DNA of 64,000 nucleotides, from NCBI RefSeq assembly GCF_019645875.1, contig NZ_CP081000.1, forward strand, positions 5,392,417-5,456,416, read 5' to 3'. The stretch comes from Mycolicibacterium senegalense (GTDB lineage Bacteria; Actinomycetota; Actinomycetes; Mycobacteriales; Mycobacteriaceae). The notes below the pieces were generated by a model. That model ran no database searches. It was given only the letters and a program-made list of their open reading frames with translations, and was not told where the DNA came from. The translations under genes were made by a program, and so were the position numbers. Below are positions 26,880 through 35,822 of the stretch, piece after piece (position 1 is the stretch's first letter; each line of letters starts with the position of its first letter).

Positions 26880-27980
26880 ATGTTCTCCAAATACCGCACG
26901 CTCGCCGTACCGCCCCATGTCCACGGCAAGTACCGGCGAGACCCCTTGATGTTGCTGGTGACCATGGGATACGACGCGGTGAACTGGCTCGACAAGTTCA
27001 CCTCGACACCCGACCTGCCGGCAGCATCCGCTGCCGGCATCGAGGCTGTCGTCGAAACCACCACCACAGTTACGGCCGACGAGACCGTTCGCGCAATCAC
27101 CTTGCGCCGCAGCGATCACGGGCAACTTCCCCGCTGGTCCGCCGGGGCGCACATCGACCTCACACTTCCATCCGGACGGGTTCGCCAATATTCCCTGTGC
27201 GGCGATCCCACCGACAGTTCCCGATACCGCATAGCCGTGCGCCGGCTCCCTGACAGCCGCGGCGGGTCGATCGAAGTCCACACAGATCTCAACACCGGAA
27301 CGGCTGTGCGTATCAGTGAGCCCCGCAACGCTTTTCCGCTGGCCGTCGGAGGCTACGGCCAACGCACAACGCAGATCAGGTTCATCGCCGGCGGAATCGG
27401 CATCACACCGATCCTGCCCATGCTCACCGTGGCGAACCAGTTTCAGATGCCGTGGTCGTTGGTCTACTGCGGGCGAAGCCGGGACGCGATGGCATTCGTC
27501 GACGAACTCGAACAGTTCGGAGACAAGGTCACCCTGCACTACGACGATCAACGCGGGCCTGCCGACGCGAACACTCTACTCGGGAACCTCGAACCGTCCT
27601 CGGCTGTCTACACGTGCGGGCCACCAGCGATGATCGAGTCGCTGCGGGAAACCCTGGCCGGCCGTCGCGACGTCGAGTTCCATTACGAACGCTTCTCGGC
27701 AGCACCGGTCGTCGACGGCCAGGAGTTTGAGATCGAACTCGCCTCCACCTCAGAGATCGTCACTGTTGCCGCAGATCAGACGGCACTCTCAGCGATTCTG
27801 AAAACGCGCCCGGACGCCACCTATTCCTGCCAACAGGGGTTCTGTCGATCGTGTGCCGTGCGAGTGCTCGCGGGCACACCCGAGCATCGCTCGACCGCCC
27901 TCTCCCCAACCGAGATGGAAGAGGGATACTTCTTGCCATGCGTCTCACGCTCGCAAGGCCGACTGTCCATCGATCTATAG
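26880..27980 (+). CDS. Phthalate-dioxygenase-reductase-type FMN/2Fe-2S oxidoreductase
   Basis: This 366-residue protein has an N-terminal extension of about 50 residues, a flavin domain (RQYSLCGD, about 101-108), a nucleotide domain (IAGGIGITPIL) and a C-terminal plant-type 2Fe-2S domain with cysteines 317, 322, 325 and 354. It transfers electrons from NAD(P)H to an oxygenase. The probable partner is the preceding metal protein of this operon, since no Rieske oxygenase is present. Confidence 0.9.
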   Translation: MFSKYRTLAVPPHVHGKYRRDPLMLLVTMGYDAVNWLDKFTSTPDLPAASAAGIEAVVETTTTVTADETVRAITLRRSDHGQLPRWSAGAHIDLTLPSGRVRQYSLCGDPTDSSRYRIAVRRLPDSRGGSIEVHTDLNTGTAVRISEPRNAFPLAVGGYGQRTTQIRFIAGGIGITPILPMLTVANQFQMPWSLVYCGRSRDAMAFVDELEQFGDKVTLHYDDQRGPADANTLLGNLEPSSAVYTCGPPAMIESLRETLAGRRDVEFHYERFSAAPVVDGQEFEIELASTSEIVTVAADQTALSAILKTRPDATYSCQQGFCRSCAVRVLAGTPEHRSTALSPTEMEEGYFLPCVSRSQGRLSIDL

Positions 27981-27987
27981 GACCGTA

Positions 27988-28620
27988 GTGTCACCCGTCT
28001 CCGGATCCGGCCAGCGGCAGCCGCAGAACGAAAACGGCATCGCGACCCATCAACGCATCATCGAAGCGGCCGTGGAAGTTCTCGCCGGCCGTGGTTGGCG
28101 ACAAGCCAGCATCGCGGAAGTCGCGGCCCGCGCCCAGGTCACCCGCGGTGCCGTCCAACACCATTTCAAGGACCGGGACGGACTGTTCACCGCGTCGATC
28201 CAACACATCCTGGATCTGCGCATCCGCCAGATCGAGACACTCGCGGACAACAGCTATGCCAGTGGGGAACGCACCCGCGAAATCGTTCACACCATCGTCG
28301 AGCTCCACCAGGGCCCGATCTTCAAGGCCACCCTGCAGCTGTGCATCGCCGCAGCCGACATCCCCACGCTGATGCCGCGGATTGCGGCGATGGAGATGGA
28401 GATCGGCACGCGCGGATTCTGGGCCGTCATCGACCTTCTGGGCCTCGACGGCCACGATCGCACCGTCCGAGCCACCGTGCAGGCATTCCTCGACACCGCA
28501 CGGGGACTCGGACTCGCGGGAATGCTCAACGACGACACCCGCCGACGTAGGCAGGTCGCCGACCGGTGGGCCGAAATGCTCGACGACCTCCACCGTCCCC
28601 AGAAAACGGTCGACGCCTGA
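27988..28620 (+). CDS. TetR-family transcriptional regulator
   Basis: This protein of about 210 residues has an N-terminal helix-turn-helix domain (IIEAAVEVLAGRGWRQASIAEVAARAQVTRGAVQHHFKDRDGL) and a ligand-binding C-terminal half. The GTG start lies eight bases after the reductase. It is the last gene of the cluster and is the best candidate for binding the two CCATGCA-N4-TGCATGG palindromes. Its ligand is unknown, probably an intermediate of the pathway. Confidence 0.9.
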   Translation: MSPVSGSGQRQPQNENGIATHQRIIEAAVEVLAGRGWRQASIAEVAARAQVTRGAVQHHFKDRDGLFTASIQHILDLRIRQIETLADNSYASGERTREIVHTIVELHQGPIFKATLQLCIAAADIPTLMPRIAAMEMEIGTRGFWAVIDLLGLDGHDRTVRATVQAFLDTARGLGLAGMLNDDTRRRRQVADRWAEMLDDLHRPQKTVDA

Positions 28621-28649
28621 ACAACGATTTCGGCGCGGACGGGTCGGCG

Positions 28650-30791
28650 CTACTGGTCGAGTTCGTAGCGGATCAGCCGGGCACTGTTGGCCACCACGGC
28701 CACCGACGATGCGTTGTGCAGGACCGCGGCCAGCACCGGTGAGAGCGCGCCGCTGGCACCGACGAGCAGACCGATGGCATTCACCGCGATGGACATCGCA
28801 TAGTTCTGCTGGATCACATCGACCGCCCGGCCACCCAGTGCCCGCACGTCGAGCAGTCGCCGCAAGTCATCACTGGCCAGCGCCACGTCAGCGGTCTCGA
28901 CCGCCACATCGGTGCCGCCGAGTCCCATGGCGATGCCGATGTCGGCCGCGGCGAGTGCCGGCGCGTCATTGACGCCGTCGCCGATGACAGCGACGGTGTG
29001 GCCCTCGCTGTGCAGCTCACGCACCACGGCCAGCTTGTCCTCCGGCATCACCTCGGCGCGCCATTCGGTGATGCCCAACTCCTCGGCGACGGCCGCCGCG
29101 GCATCGGGATGGTCGCCGGTCAGCATCACCATGCGGCGCACGCCGGTGGCCCGCAATGCCTGCAACACCCCGATGGCCTCGGGCCGGACCTCGTCGCGTA
29201 AACCGATGAGGCCGACCAGTTTTCCGTCGACGGCCAACAGCAACGGCGTCTCGGCACTGCGCCGCAGTTTGTCCACCCACTCCGAGGCCCGTTTGGTCAC
29301 CCGGACCTTCTCCTGTGCCAGCAGCGAAGGACTGCCGAGCAACAAGGTTCGTCCGTCGGCCCGGGTACGCATCCCCAGCCCGACGAGCACCTCACACTCT
29401 TCGTGTGGAGGTATTTCGATGTGCCGCTCCTTGGTCGACCGGAGCACCGCGTCCGCGAGCGGGTGGCGGGCGTGGATCTCCGAGCTGGCCGCGTATGCCA
29501 GGACCTGCTCTGGTTCCCAATCCTTGTGGAAGGCAACCACATTGGTGACAATCGGACGCCCGATGGTCAACGTGCCGGTCTTGTCGAAGACGACGGCGTC
29601 CACGCGGCCGGCCTCCTCGAGGTGCGAACCGCCCTTGATCAGGATGCCGCGCCGGGCGCCGTTGCCGATCGCGGCGCTGATGGCGGTCGGAGTCGCCAAT
29701 CCCACCGCGCACGGGCAGGCGACCAACAGCATCGTCATCGCGCGGCGCACGTCCCTGGTGACCACCAGCGTCAGCGCCGACAACAGGAACGAGGCGGGCA
29801 CGAAGCGCCGCGAAAAGGTCTCACCGACAGTCTGAATGGGCGCGCGGTGATGCTGGGCTTCCTCGACGCGGGTGATGATCCGGCCGATGGTGGTGTGGCG
29901 CCCGACCGCCTCGGCGGTGATCACGAGTTTCCCGCGGACCACAACCGAGCCCGCGTACACCTTGGCCCCCGCCGTGACGGCGACGGGCAGGTTCTCGCCG
30001 GTGATCGCGGACTGGTCGACGATGGCCTCACCGTCGCTCACCACACCGTCGACCGCGATGGCGACCTGCTCGTGCACCACGACTTCGTCACCGACCCGCA
30101 GCCCGTCCACCGGAACCTCGACCTCGGTGCCGTCGGCCAGGCGCAGCCACACTGTGTCCTGAGTCCCCTGCAACAGGTTGGCGATCGCCCGCCGGGTTCG
30201 CCTCAGGGTGAGATCTTGTAGGTATTCACCGATATTGAGCAGCCACAAGACGGTCAGCGCTACGACGTTCTCCCGCAGCACCAGGCTTGCCACGGTGGCG
30301 GCCGAGACCAGGACGTCGGTGCCGGCGCTGCGGTTTCCGGTCAGCGTGCGCAGCGCACCGCGCAGGAACGGATAGCCGGTGAAGATCGTGGCCCCCGTCG
30401 CGAACATCCGACTGGTCGGACCGAGCAACGGCGGCCTGACGAAGGCATAACGCCGTACGCCCAGCAGCACCAGGGCGAGAGCGCCGACGGCCATCCGCAG
30501 TATGTCGGCGTTGTGGATGTCGGCCGAACGCGGCGTCCGGACCGGCACAAGGTGTCGCGCCACCTCTGCGGCGCTCGATATCGCCGCCATCACCGCGTCG
30601 CGGTCGCACCGCTTCGGCGAGTACCACACCACCACAGAGGCGGTCCGCGGATAAGCGTGAACGGCCCGCACGCCCGCCACCTGGTCGACAGAGTCCTCTA
30701 TCGCGACGGCGCGCAGCGCGTCGCCGCGAAACCACGGCGCGTGCACGCGCATCCGGCCCGCGGCGTCGGATACGACCTGAAGCGTGGCCAC
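28650..30791 (-). CDS. ctpC: P-type metal ATPase CtpC
   Basis: This 713-residue P1B-type ATPase has a degenerate N-terminal HMA-like domain, the CPC transport motif (359-361), the phosphorylation motif DKTGT (403-407) and GDGVNDAPAL. The size and the preceding PacL gene identify it as CtpC, reported in M. tuberculosis to export zinc or manganese. The GTG at 30791 lies five bases after the pacL stop; the longer frame is rejected. It converges with the TetR gene. Confidence 0.9.
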   Translation of the reverse strand: MATLQVVSDAAGRMRVHAPWFRGDALRAVAIEDSVDQVAGVRAVHAYPRTASVVVWYSPKRCDRDAVMAAISSAAEVARHLVPVRTPRSADIHNADILRMAVGALALVLLGVRRYAFVRPPLLGPTSRMFATGATIFTGYPFLRGALRTLTGNRSAGTDVLVSAATVASLVLRENVVALTVLWLLNIGEYLQDLTLRRTRRAIANLLQGTQDTVWLRLADGTEVEVPVDGLRVGDEVVVHEQVAIAVDGVVSDGEAIVDQSAITGENLPVAVTAGAKVYAGSVVVRGKLVITAEAVGRHTTIGRIITRVEEAQHHRAPIQTVGETFSRRFVPASFLLSALTLVVTRDVRRAMTMLLVACPCAVGLATPTAISAAIGNGARRGILIKGGSHLEEAGRVDAVVFDKTGTLTIGRPIVTNVVAFHKDWEPEQVLAYAASSEIHARHPLADAVLRSTKERHIEIPPHEECEVLVGLGMRTRADGRTLLLGSPSLLAQEKVRVTKRASEWVDKLRRSAETPLLLAVDGKLVGLIGLRDEVRPEAIGVLQALRATGVRRMVMLTGDHPDAAAAVAEELGITEWRAEVMPEDKLAVVRELHSEGHTVAVIGDGVNDAPALAAADIGIAMGLGGTDVAVETADVALASDDLRRLLDVRALGGRAVDVIQQNYAMSIAVNAIGLLVGASGALSPVLAAVLHNASSVAVVANSARLIRYELDQ

Positions 30792-30796
30792 GACAC

Positions 30797-31081
30797 TCAG
30801 TGATCGTGCGAATGCCCGGCGTCGGCAACGGCGGGCGGCGGCACTTCCTCGCCGATCCGTTCCCGCGCCTCGGCCATCACATCGGCGACCTTGAGCCGGG
30901 CTGACTCGGCGCCTTCCTCGGCTTTGCGGGCGCCGCGCAACGCCCACGCCGTGGTGGTCACCGCGGCTTCCCGGATCGGGGCCTTGGCCACCACCTTACG
31001 TAGACCGTCGTATGCCGCCACCCCGACCGCGCCGGTGACGACCGTTGTCGCTGCCTTAGCCAGCAAGCCATGCCACACCAT
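30797..31081 (-). CDS. pacL1: PacL-type (DUF1490) partner of CtpC
   Basis: This 94-residue protein has an N-terminal hydrophobic segment with conserved KAATTVVTGAVGVAAYDGLRK, an alanine/glutamate-rich helix and a C-terminal HSHDH tail. The PacL family anchors and assists P-type metal ATPases, and the His/Asp tail binds zinc. The ATG at 31081 is preferred; a GTG two codons upstream is possible. The Zur box at 31105 lies only 24 bases upstream. Confidence 0.88.
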   Translation of the reverse strand: MVWHGLLAKAATTVVTGAVGVAAYDGLRKVVAKAPIREAAVTTTAWALRGARKAEEGAESARLKVADVMAEARERIGEEVPPPAVADAGHSHDH

Positions 31082-31104
31082 CTGCACAGCCTAGCCCCAC
31101 CGAA

Positions 31105-31125
31105 TGAAAATGATAGTCATTTGCG
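31105..31125. promoter_or_regulatory. Zur box between pacL1 and the UPF0718 permease
   Basis: The site starts TGAAAATGATAGTCATTTGC and contains a perfect inverted repeat AAATGA-TAG-TCATTT (31108-31122). It matches the other two Zur sites of this window at 15 or more of 21 positions. It sits in the short divergent region, where it could act on the permease gene, on the pacL1-ctpC pair, or on both. Confidence 0.78.
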
Positions 31126-31160
31126 TGCCGCACAGCCCGGTCCCAACCATGGCTGGCATC

Positions 31161-32171
31161 ATGTCCGCCGTGGCCACGACTTCGGCAGCACTCCGGTGGC
31201 GGCCGACATCCATGCAAGTGCTGGTGGTCGGTGTCATCGTGCTGGCCTTGGCCGGCAACACGCTGCGCGGTTTGGTGGACGGCACACCGGATATCGCGAC
31301 GGCGGCCACCGTGTTCTGCGGTGTCTTCGTGCAAGCCCTGCCGTTCCTGGCACTCGGCGTGATCATCAGCGGGCTGATCGCGGTATTCGTCACACCAGAC
31401 CGGCTGGCCAGATGGCTGCCGAAACGTACCGGCGCGGCGATCCTGGCGGCAGGCATCGGAGGCGCAGCTCTGCCCGGGTGCGAATGCGGTTCGGTCCCGG
31501 TGGCGCGCAGGCTTTTCGGCGACAGCACCGACGGTAGCGCGGTGGGCGCCGCGGCCCTGACGTTCATGCTCGCGGCGCCTGCCGTCAATCCCGTCGTGCT
31601 GGTGGCGACGGCTGTCGCGTTCCCCGGCCACCCCGAGATGGTGGCCGCCCGCTGCGCGGCATCACTGCTGACCGCGCTGATCATGGGCGCACTCTGGGCC
31701 AGGTTCGGTAGCCCGGCGTGGATCACCCGGCGCTTACCCAAGCCCCGGCACGGTGAAGGCTCCAAGTGGATGGTGTTCACCGAGGCGGCCCGCCACGACT
31801 TCCTCTCGGCAGCGTCCTACCTGGTCATCGGCGCGGCCGCCGCCGCCGCGCTGCACGTGCTGGTGCCGACCTGGGTCTACGAGCGCCTGGCCGGCCAGCT
31901 GATCCTCGGCGTGCTCACCATGGCGGTGCTCGCCGTCGTGCTGGCGCTGTGTTCGGAGGCCGACGCGTTCGTCGCGGCCAGCCTCACCATGCTGCCGCTG
32001 CTGCCGAGGCTGGTGTTCCTGGTCGTCGGCCCCGCAGTCGACATCAAGCTGTTCGCGATGCAGGCCGGGATGTTCGGCCGGGCCTTCGCCAATCGCTTTG
32101 CACCCGTGACCTTTCTGGTCGCCACCGTCGTCGCGACCGGGGCGGGACTGCTGATCGTGGGGCCGCAGTGA
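31161..32171 (+). CDS. UPF0718/DUF318 family permease
   Basis: This 336-residue protein has about eight membrane helices and the family motifs PGCECGSVPVARRL and LCSEADAFVAASL, whose cysteines are typical of COG0701 permeases. These permeases pair with TIGR03943 proteins and are often found in metal regulons. The open frame reaches back to 31104, but that ATG lies inside the Zur box, so I prefer the ATG at 31161 (ATG 31149 and GTG 31125 are alternatives). The transported ion or partner is unknown. Confidence 0.85.
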   Translation: MSAVATTSAALRWRPTSMQVLVVGVIVLALAGNTLRGLVDGTPDIATAATVFCGVFVQALPFLALGVIISGLIAVFVTPDRLARWLPKRTGAAILAAGIGGAALPGCECGSVPVARRLFGDSTDGSAVGAAALTFMLAAPAVNPVVLVATAVAFPGHPEMVAARCAASLLTALIMGALWARFGSPAWITRRLPKPRHGEGSKWMVFTEAARHDFLSAASYLVIGAAAAAALHVLVPTWVYERLAGQLILGVLTMAVLAVVLALCSEADAFVAASLTMLPLLPRLVFLVVGPAVDIKLFAMQAGMFGRAFANRFAPVTFLVATVVATGAGLLIVGPQ

Positions 32172-32875
32172 GCCGGGAAACCGAGAACGCACTGTTGCTG
32201 CTGGTCGGCGTGAGCACCGGCATCATCACCCTCACCGGCGCTTTCACCCGCTATGTGAAGCCATCGCTGCTGCCCTATCTCGCGGCCACCTCGCTGCTGT
32301 TGATCCTGCTGGCACTGGCTTCGATCGTGGCCGACATCAGGCACGGCGGCGACGAGCAGCACGCCCAGCACGACCATGCCCACCGGCGCGGCACCACCTG
32401 GCTGCTGCTCATCCCGATCGCCCTGCTGGCATTCGTGGTGCCACCGGCCATACGTCCGCAGGCCGCGTCGGTGGCCGAGGTGTCCACCGATGTGCTGCGG
32501 CGACCATTTCCACCGCTACCCGATGGCCGCGCACCGGAAATCTCGCTGCCCGACATGCTGGTCCGGATCGCCCAGGACAGCGCGGGCACGCTCGACAACC
32601 GCACCGTCACCGTGTAGGGTTTCACCATGCGCGACGGTGACCGCACCGACCTGGCCCGGGTGGTGATCATCTGTTGCGCCGCCGACGCCCAACTGGCCCG
32701 CGTCCATCTCTCCGGGCCGGCTGCCGCCGAGCTGGCCGGCTATCCGGACAACACGTGGATAAAGGTCGAAGGCACAGTCCCGGCGGGGCAGGGCGATTCG
32801 AGCAGAAGCACCGTCCCGACCATGACGGTCTTGCACGTGATGCGGACCGATCCGCCCGAGCGTCCCTACGCCTAG
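32168..32875 (+). pseudogene. TIGR03943/DUF1980 partner protein interrupted by an in-frame TAG
   Basis: The GTG at 32168 overlaps the permease stop. The first part (149 codons) holds two or more membrane helices, a His-rich linker (HGGDEQHAQHDHAHRR) and the start of the C-terminal domain, and stops at a TAG at 32615. In the same frame the expected sequence continues at once (GFTMRDG, then ARVVIICCAADAQLARVHL and DNTWIKVEGTV) to a stop at 32873. The total of 236 codons equals a normal family member. So a single amber codon splits the gene. It may be a natural nonsense mutation, a sequencing error, or two separate peptides. Confidence 0.8.
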
Positions 32876-32904
32876 CCTCGTGGTCTCGCCGTCCGCGTCG
32901 ATGT

Positions 32905-33690
32905 TCACGGCACCGGCACCGCCGTGGGGACGACGGTGACCTGCGGGGTACCGGTATCGGCATCGACGGTGATCCGGGCCGCGACACCGTATACGTCGGC
33001 GAGCAACTCCACCGTGAGGACCTCCACGGGGGTTCCGGCGGCAACCAGCTTTCCGCTGTCGAGCACGCAGATCCGATCGCAGTACGCCGCAGCGAGATTC
33101 AGATCGTGCAGCGCGGCGATCACCGTCGCACCCGTCTTCCGCAGCAGGCGCAGAGCCTCGTGCTGATGACGCAGATCGAGGTGGTTGGTGGGTTCGTCGA
33201 GAACGATGACGTCGGTGCGTTGCGCCAAGGCACGCGCGATGAGGACCCGCTGTTTCTGCCCGCCGGACAACCGACCGTAATCGGCCCCACGCAGGTCGGC
33301 GATGTCCAGCGCCGCCAACGCCGCGTCGATGATCTGGCGGTCCTCACTGTTGTCGGACTCGAAGGACCGCTTGTACGGTGTGCGGCCCATCGCGACCATG
33401 TCGAACACGGTGAGCTCGAAATCGCCTGTGGCCTCCTGCAATACCGCCGCGACCCGACGTGCGGCCTGCTTGCCCGACAGCTTCCACACGTCGACATCGT
33501 CGACCAGCACCCGCCCGGCACTCGGCCGAAGCGCCCGGTACAGCGTGCGCAGCAGCGTCGTCTTGCCCGCCCCGTTGGGGCCCACCACGGCCAACACCTC
33601 ACCCGCGGCCACTGACAACGAGACATCGGCGACCACCGGCTTGCCACGCATCGACACCGACACCGCGTCGAACACCACCCCGGCGGTCAC
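32905..33690 (-). CDS. btuD: BtuD-type ABC transporter ATPase
   Basis: This 261-residue ATPase has Walker A GPNGAGKT (37-44), the signature LSGGQKQR and Walker B VIVLDEPTNHLDL, as in FecE/BtuD importers. The GTG start overlaps the permease stop (GTGA). With the upstream permease and binding protein it forms one importer. The cobalamin riboswitch ahead of the operon points to vitamin B12 or a corrinoid as substrate. The family also imports iron siderophores and heme. Confidence 0.85.
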   Translation of the reverse strand: MTAGVVFDAVSVSMRGKPVVADVSLSVAAGEVLAVVGPNGAGKTTLLRTLYRALRPSAGRVLVDDVDVWKLSGKQAARRVAAVLQEATGDFELTVFDMVAMGRTPYKRSFESDNSEDRQIIDAALAALDIADLRGADYGRLSGGQKQRVLIARALAQRTDVIVLDEPTNHLDLRHQHEALRLLRKTGATVIAALHDLNLAAAYCDRICVLDSGKLVAAGTPVEVLTVELLADVYGVAARITVDADTGTPQVTVVPTAVPVP

Positions 33691-34706
33691 ATCCCGGCCT
33701 TTCGTCGCATCAGCCACAGGAAGAACGGTCCGCCGACCAGAGCGGTCAGAATCCCCACCGGCAGTTCTTCCGGCGTGGCCACGGTCCTGGCCACGATGTC
33801 GCACAACACCAAGAACGCCGCACCCAGCAGGGCCGCAGCCGGCAGCGCCCTGCGGTGATCGGCACCGACCAGCAGCCGCACCACGTGCGGCATGATCAGC
33901 CCGACGAACCCGATGGTGCCGCTGACCGCGACCATGGCACCGACCATGAGTGCCACGACGACGAACATCGCCGCCCGAAACCGGTGCACGTCCAATCCGA
34001 GCGAGGCCGCCGCCTCCTCCCCGGTATAGAGCAGGTTCAGCGATCGGGTGACGGCCAGCAGCACCATGATGCCGACGAGGACCGCCACCGCAGGCACCCA
34101 GACCATGCGCCATGTGGTGCCGCCCAGGCCGCCCAGCATCCACCGCACGGCGGCCTGGGTCTTGTGCGGATCGTCGGAAGTGACGATCAGCAGGCTGGCC
34201 ACCGCGGACAGCACTTCTGCCACTGCCACGCCGGCCAGGATCAACCGCGCCGTCGTCATCCGCCCACCCGAGCGGGCCAGGAAGTACACCGCGACGAGGG
34301 CCAGGAACGCCCCGAGAAAAGCCGCCAGCGGCACTGTGAACACCTGCAGCGCACCGGCACCGAACACCAGGATCACCACCGCGCCGACCGACGCTCCCGA
34401 GGAGACCCCCAGCAACATGGGATCGGCGAGCGGGTTGCGCACCACCGCCTGCAGTGCCATTCCGCACGCCGCCAGGCCGGCGCCGACCACCGCGCCCAGC
34501 ACCACCCGGGGCAGCCGGGCGTCGAGAACGATGGATTCCCGCACCGCGGGCCAGCTCTGCTCGACCAGTCCAGGATGCACGGAGTGCACCACGATGGCCC
34601 AGACCTGTCCCGGCGCGATCGACACCGAACCGATCGCGACGCCTGCGGTCATCGTGATCAGCAACAGCCCGGCCAGCGCGGCCAGGGTCAGCCGGTAGGA
34701 CATCAC
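33687..34706 (-). CDS. btuC: BtuC-type (FecCD) ABC transporter permease
   Basis: This 339-residue protein has about ten membrane helices and FecCD-family motifs (RLPRVVLGAVVGAGLAACGMALQAVVRNPLADP and GFVGLIMPHVVR). It starts at GTG 34706 or at the following ATG, both overlapping the end of the binding-protein gene. It is the transmembrane subunit of the riboswitch-controlled importer. Confidence 0.88.
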   Translation of the reverse strand: MMSYRLTLAALAGLLLITMTAGVAIGSVSIAPGQVWAIVVHSVHPGLVEQSWPAVRESIVLDARLPRVVLGAVVGAGLAACGMALQAVVRNPLADPMLLGVSSGASVGAVVILVFGAGALQVFTVPLAAFLGAFLALVAVYFLARSGGRMTTARLILAGVAVAEVLSAVASLLIVTSDDPHKTQAAVRWMLGGLGGTTWRMVWVPAVAVLVGIMVLLAVTRSLNLLYTGEEAAASLGLDVHRFRAAMFVVVALMVGAMVAVSGTIGFVGLIMPHVVRLLVGADHRRALPAAALLGAAFLVLCDIVARTVATPEELPVGILTALVGGPFFLWLMRRKAGM

Positions 34707-35686
34707 ACAAACCGGTCGGGGTGCAGCTGCCGGGCCAGCGCATCGACCGCCCGGCCCACCCGCACCCCCACTACCACAGACGACAACGGCAGCACCGCGA
34801 AACGCTTGTCGGCGATGGCCGGAACGTGCTGCAGCAGAGGATGTTCGGTCAGAAACCGTTTCTTGTCCTCGACCGGCTGGTCACCGTAGTCATAGATCAC
34901 GATGGCCTCGGGAGCGCGCTCGGCGAACTGCTCGAACGACACGTCGCCCCACACCTTGGGCACATCGGGGAACACGTTGACGCCGCCGGCCGCCTCGATC
35001 ATCAGGTTGCCGATGCCCTTACCGCCCGAGGTGAACACCGTGGCCTCGCCGCTGTCGTAGACCGCAACCCGCACGGGCGGGACGCCCCGCAACGGCGCCT
35101 CCGATCGAGCCAGTTCCCGATGCAGCTTCTCGATCTGCTGCTCTGCACGGTCCTGGACGCCGAATATGGTTCCGAGATTGCGGATTTCGTCGTCCACGGT
35201 GGACATGCTGACGGGCCCGGGCCGACAGTCCTCGATATTGAGGTAGGTGTGCACCCCGGCATCGGCCAGCCGTTGACGGCCGCGGCCCTCCTTCTCGTCG
35301 AACGCGCTGTCCCAGCCGCCATAGACGAAATCGGGTTCGACAGCCAGCAACGACTCGTAGGACGGATACTCCTCGGCCAGAACCGGAACCCGGTCGTAGG
35401 CGGCCTGGTATTCGGGCAGGATCCGGTCGTCGAGATAGGACGTGCCGACCATCGATTTGTCCAGGCCCAGCGCCAGCAGCACCTCGATCGCATGCTGATT
35501 GAGCGCGACCGCGCGGGTCGGGGGCCGGTCATAGGTGGCGCTGACGCCGCAATTGTCCACGGTGACCGGGAAACCCGGCGGTGTGTGGAGTGCGGTCTCG
35601 GTTGCCGCGGTCGAGGCGCACCCCGACACCACCAACGCCGACGCCAATCCGGCGATCAGCCAACGAGCAGCCATGGGCGTACCCAT
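34703..35686 (-). CDS. btuF: BtuF-type substrate-binding lipoprotein
   Basis: This protein of about 327 residues has a lipobox VVSGC with cysteine 23 and the two-lobed TroA/FecB fold pattern (TRAVALNQHAIEVLLALGL ... DFVYGGWDSAFDE ... PEAIVIYDYGD). Such proteins capture corrinoids or ferric siderophores. The start is ATG 35686 directly after GGAGAGG, or ATG 35674 twelve bases further on, which gives better spacing. Regulation is by the cobalamin riboswitch in the leader. Confidence 0.85.
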   Translation of the reverse strand: MGTPMAARWLIAGLASALVVSGCASTAATETALHTPPGFPVTVDNCGVSATYDRPPTRAVALNQHAIEVLLALGLDKSMVGTSYLDDRILPEYQAAYDRVPVLAEEYPSYESLLAVEPDFVYGGWDSAFDEKEGRGRQRLADAGVHTYLNIEDCRPGPVSMSTVDDEIRNLGTIFGVQDRAEQQIEKLHRELARSEAPLRGVPPVRVAVYDSGEATVFTSGGKGIGNLMIEAAGGVNVFPDVPKVWGDVSFEQFAERAPEAIVIYDYGDQPVEDKKRFLTEHPLLQHVPAIADKRFAVLPLSSVVVGVRVGRAVDALARQLHPDRFV

Positions 35687-35694
35687 CCTCTCCG

Positions 35695-35815
35695 GGGAGA
35701 TCCGCCCCAGTACCTGCGAGGTGGCGACTGCGGTGTGTATCTGGCTATCACAGTGGCGGGACCGCGCCGGATTCACACCGGCTTCCACGATCCGCAGTCG
35801 CCCTATCGCCTCGGA
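35695..35815 (-). promoter_or_regulatory. Cobalamin riboswitch ahead of btuFCD
   Basis: On the minus strand the leader contains the B12 box CCCGCCACTG (35760-35751) preceded by GAAGCCGGTGTGAATCCGGC, the conserved cobalamin element. An 11-base perfect stem (GGCGACTGCGG with CCGCAGTCGCC, 35802-35792 and 35733-35723) closes the core. The element ends next to the ribosome binding site of the binding-protein gene, which fits control of translation by adenosylcobalamin or a related corrinoid. Confidence 0.88.
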
Positions 35816-35822
35816 TGGTAGT

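Noticed and set aside
33691-34743. N-terminal extension of the BtuD ATPase frame into the permease gene
   Set aside because: The extension is antiparallel in composition to a real protein and overlaps the FecCD permease; the GTG at 33690 with GTGA overlap is the natural start.
34703-35788. Zinc or siderophore import by the FecBCD-type transporter
   Set aside because: Considered because of the zinc neighbourhood, but the cobalamin riboswitch in its leader favours corrinoid transport.
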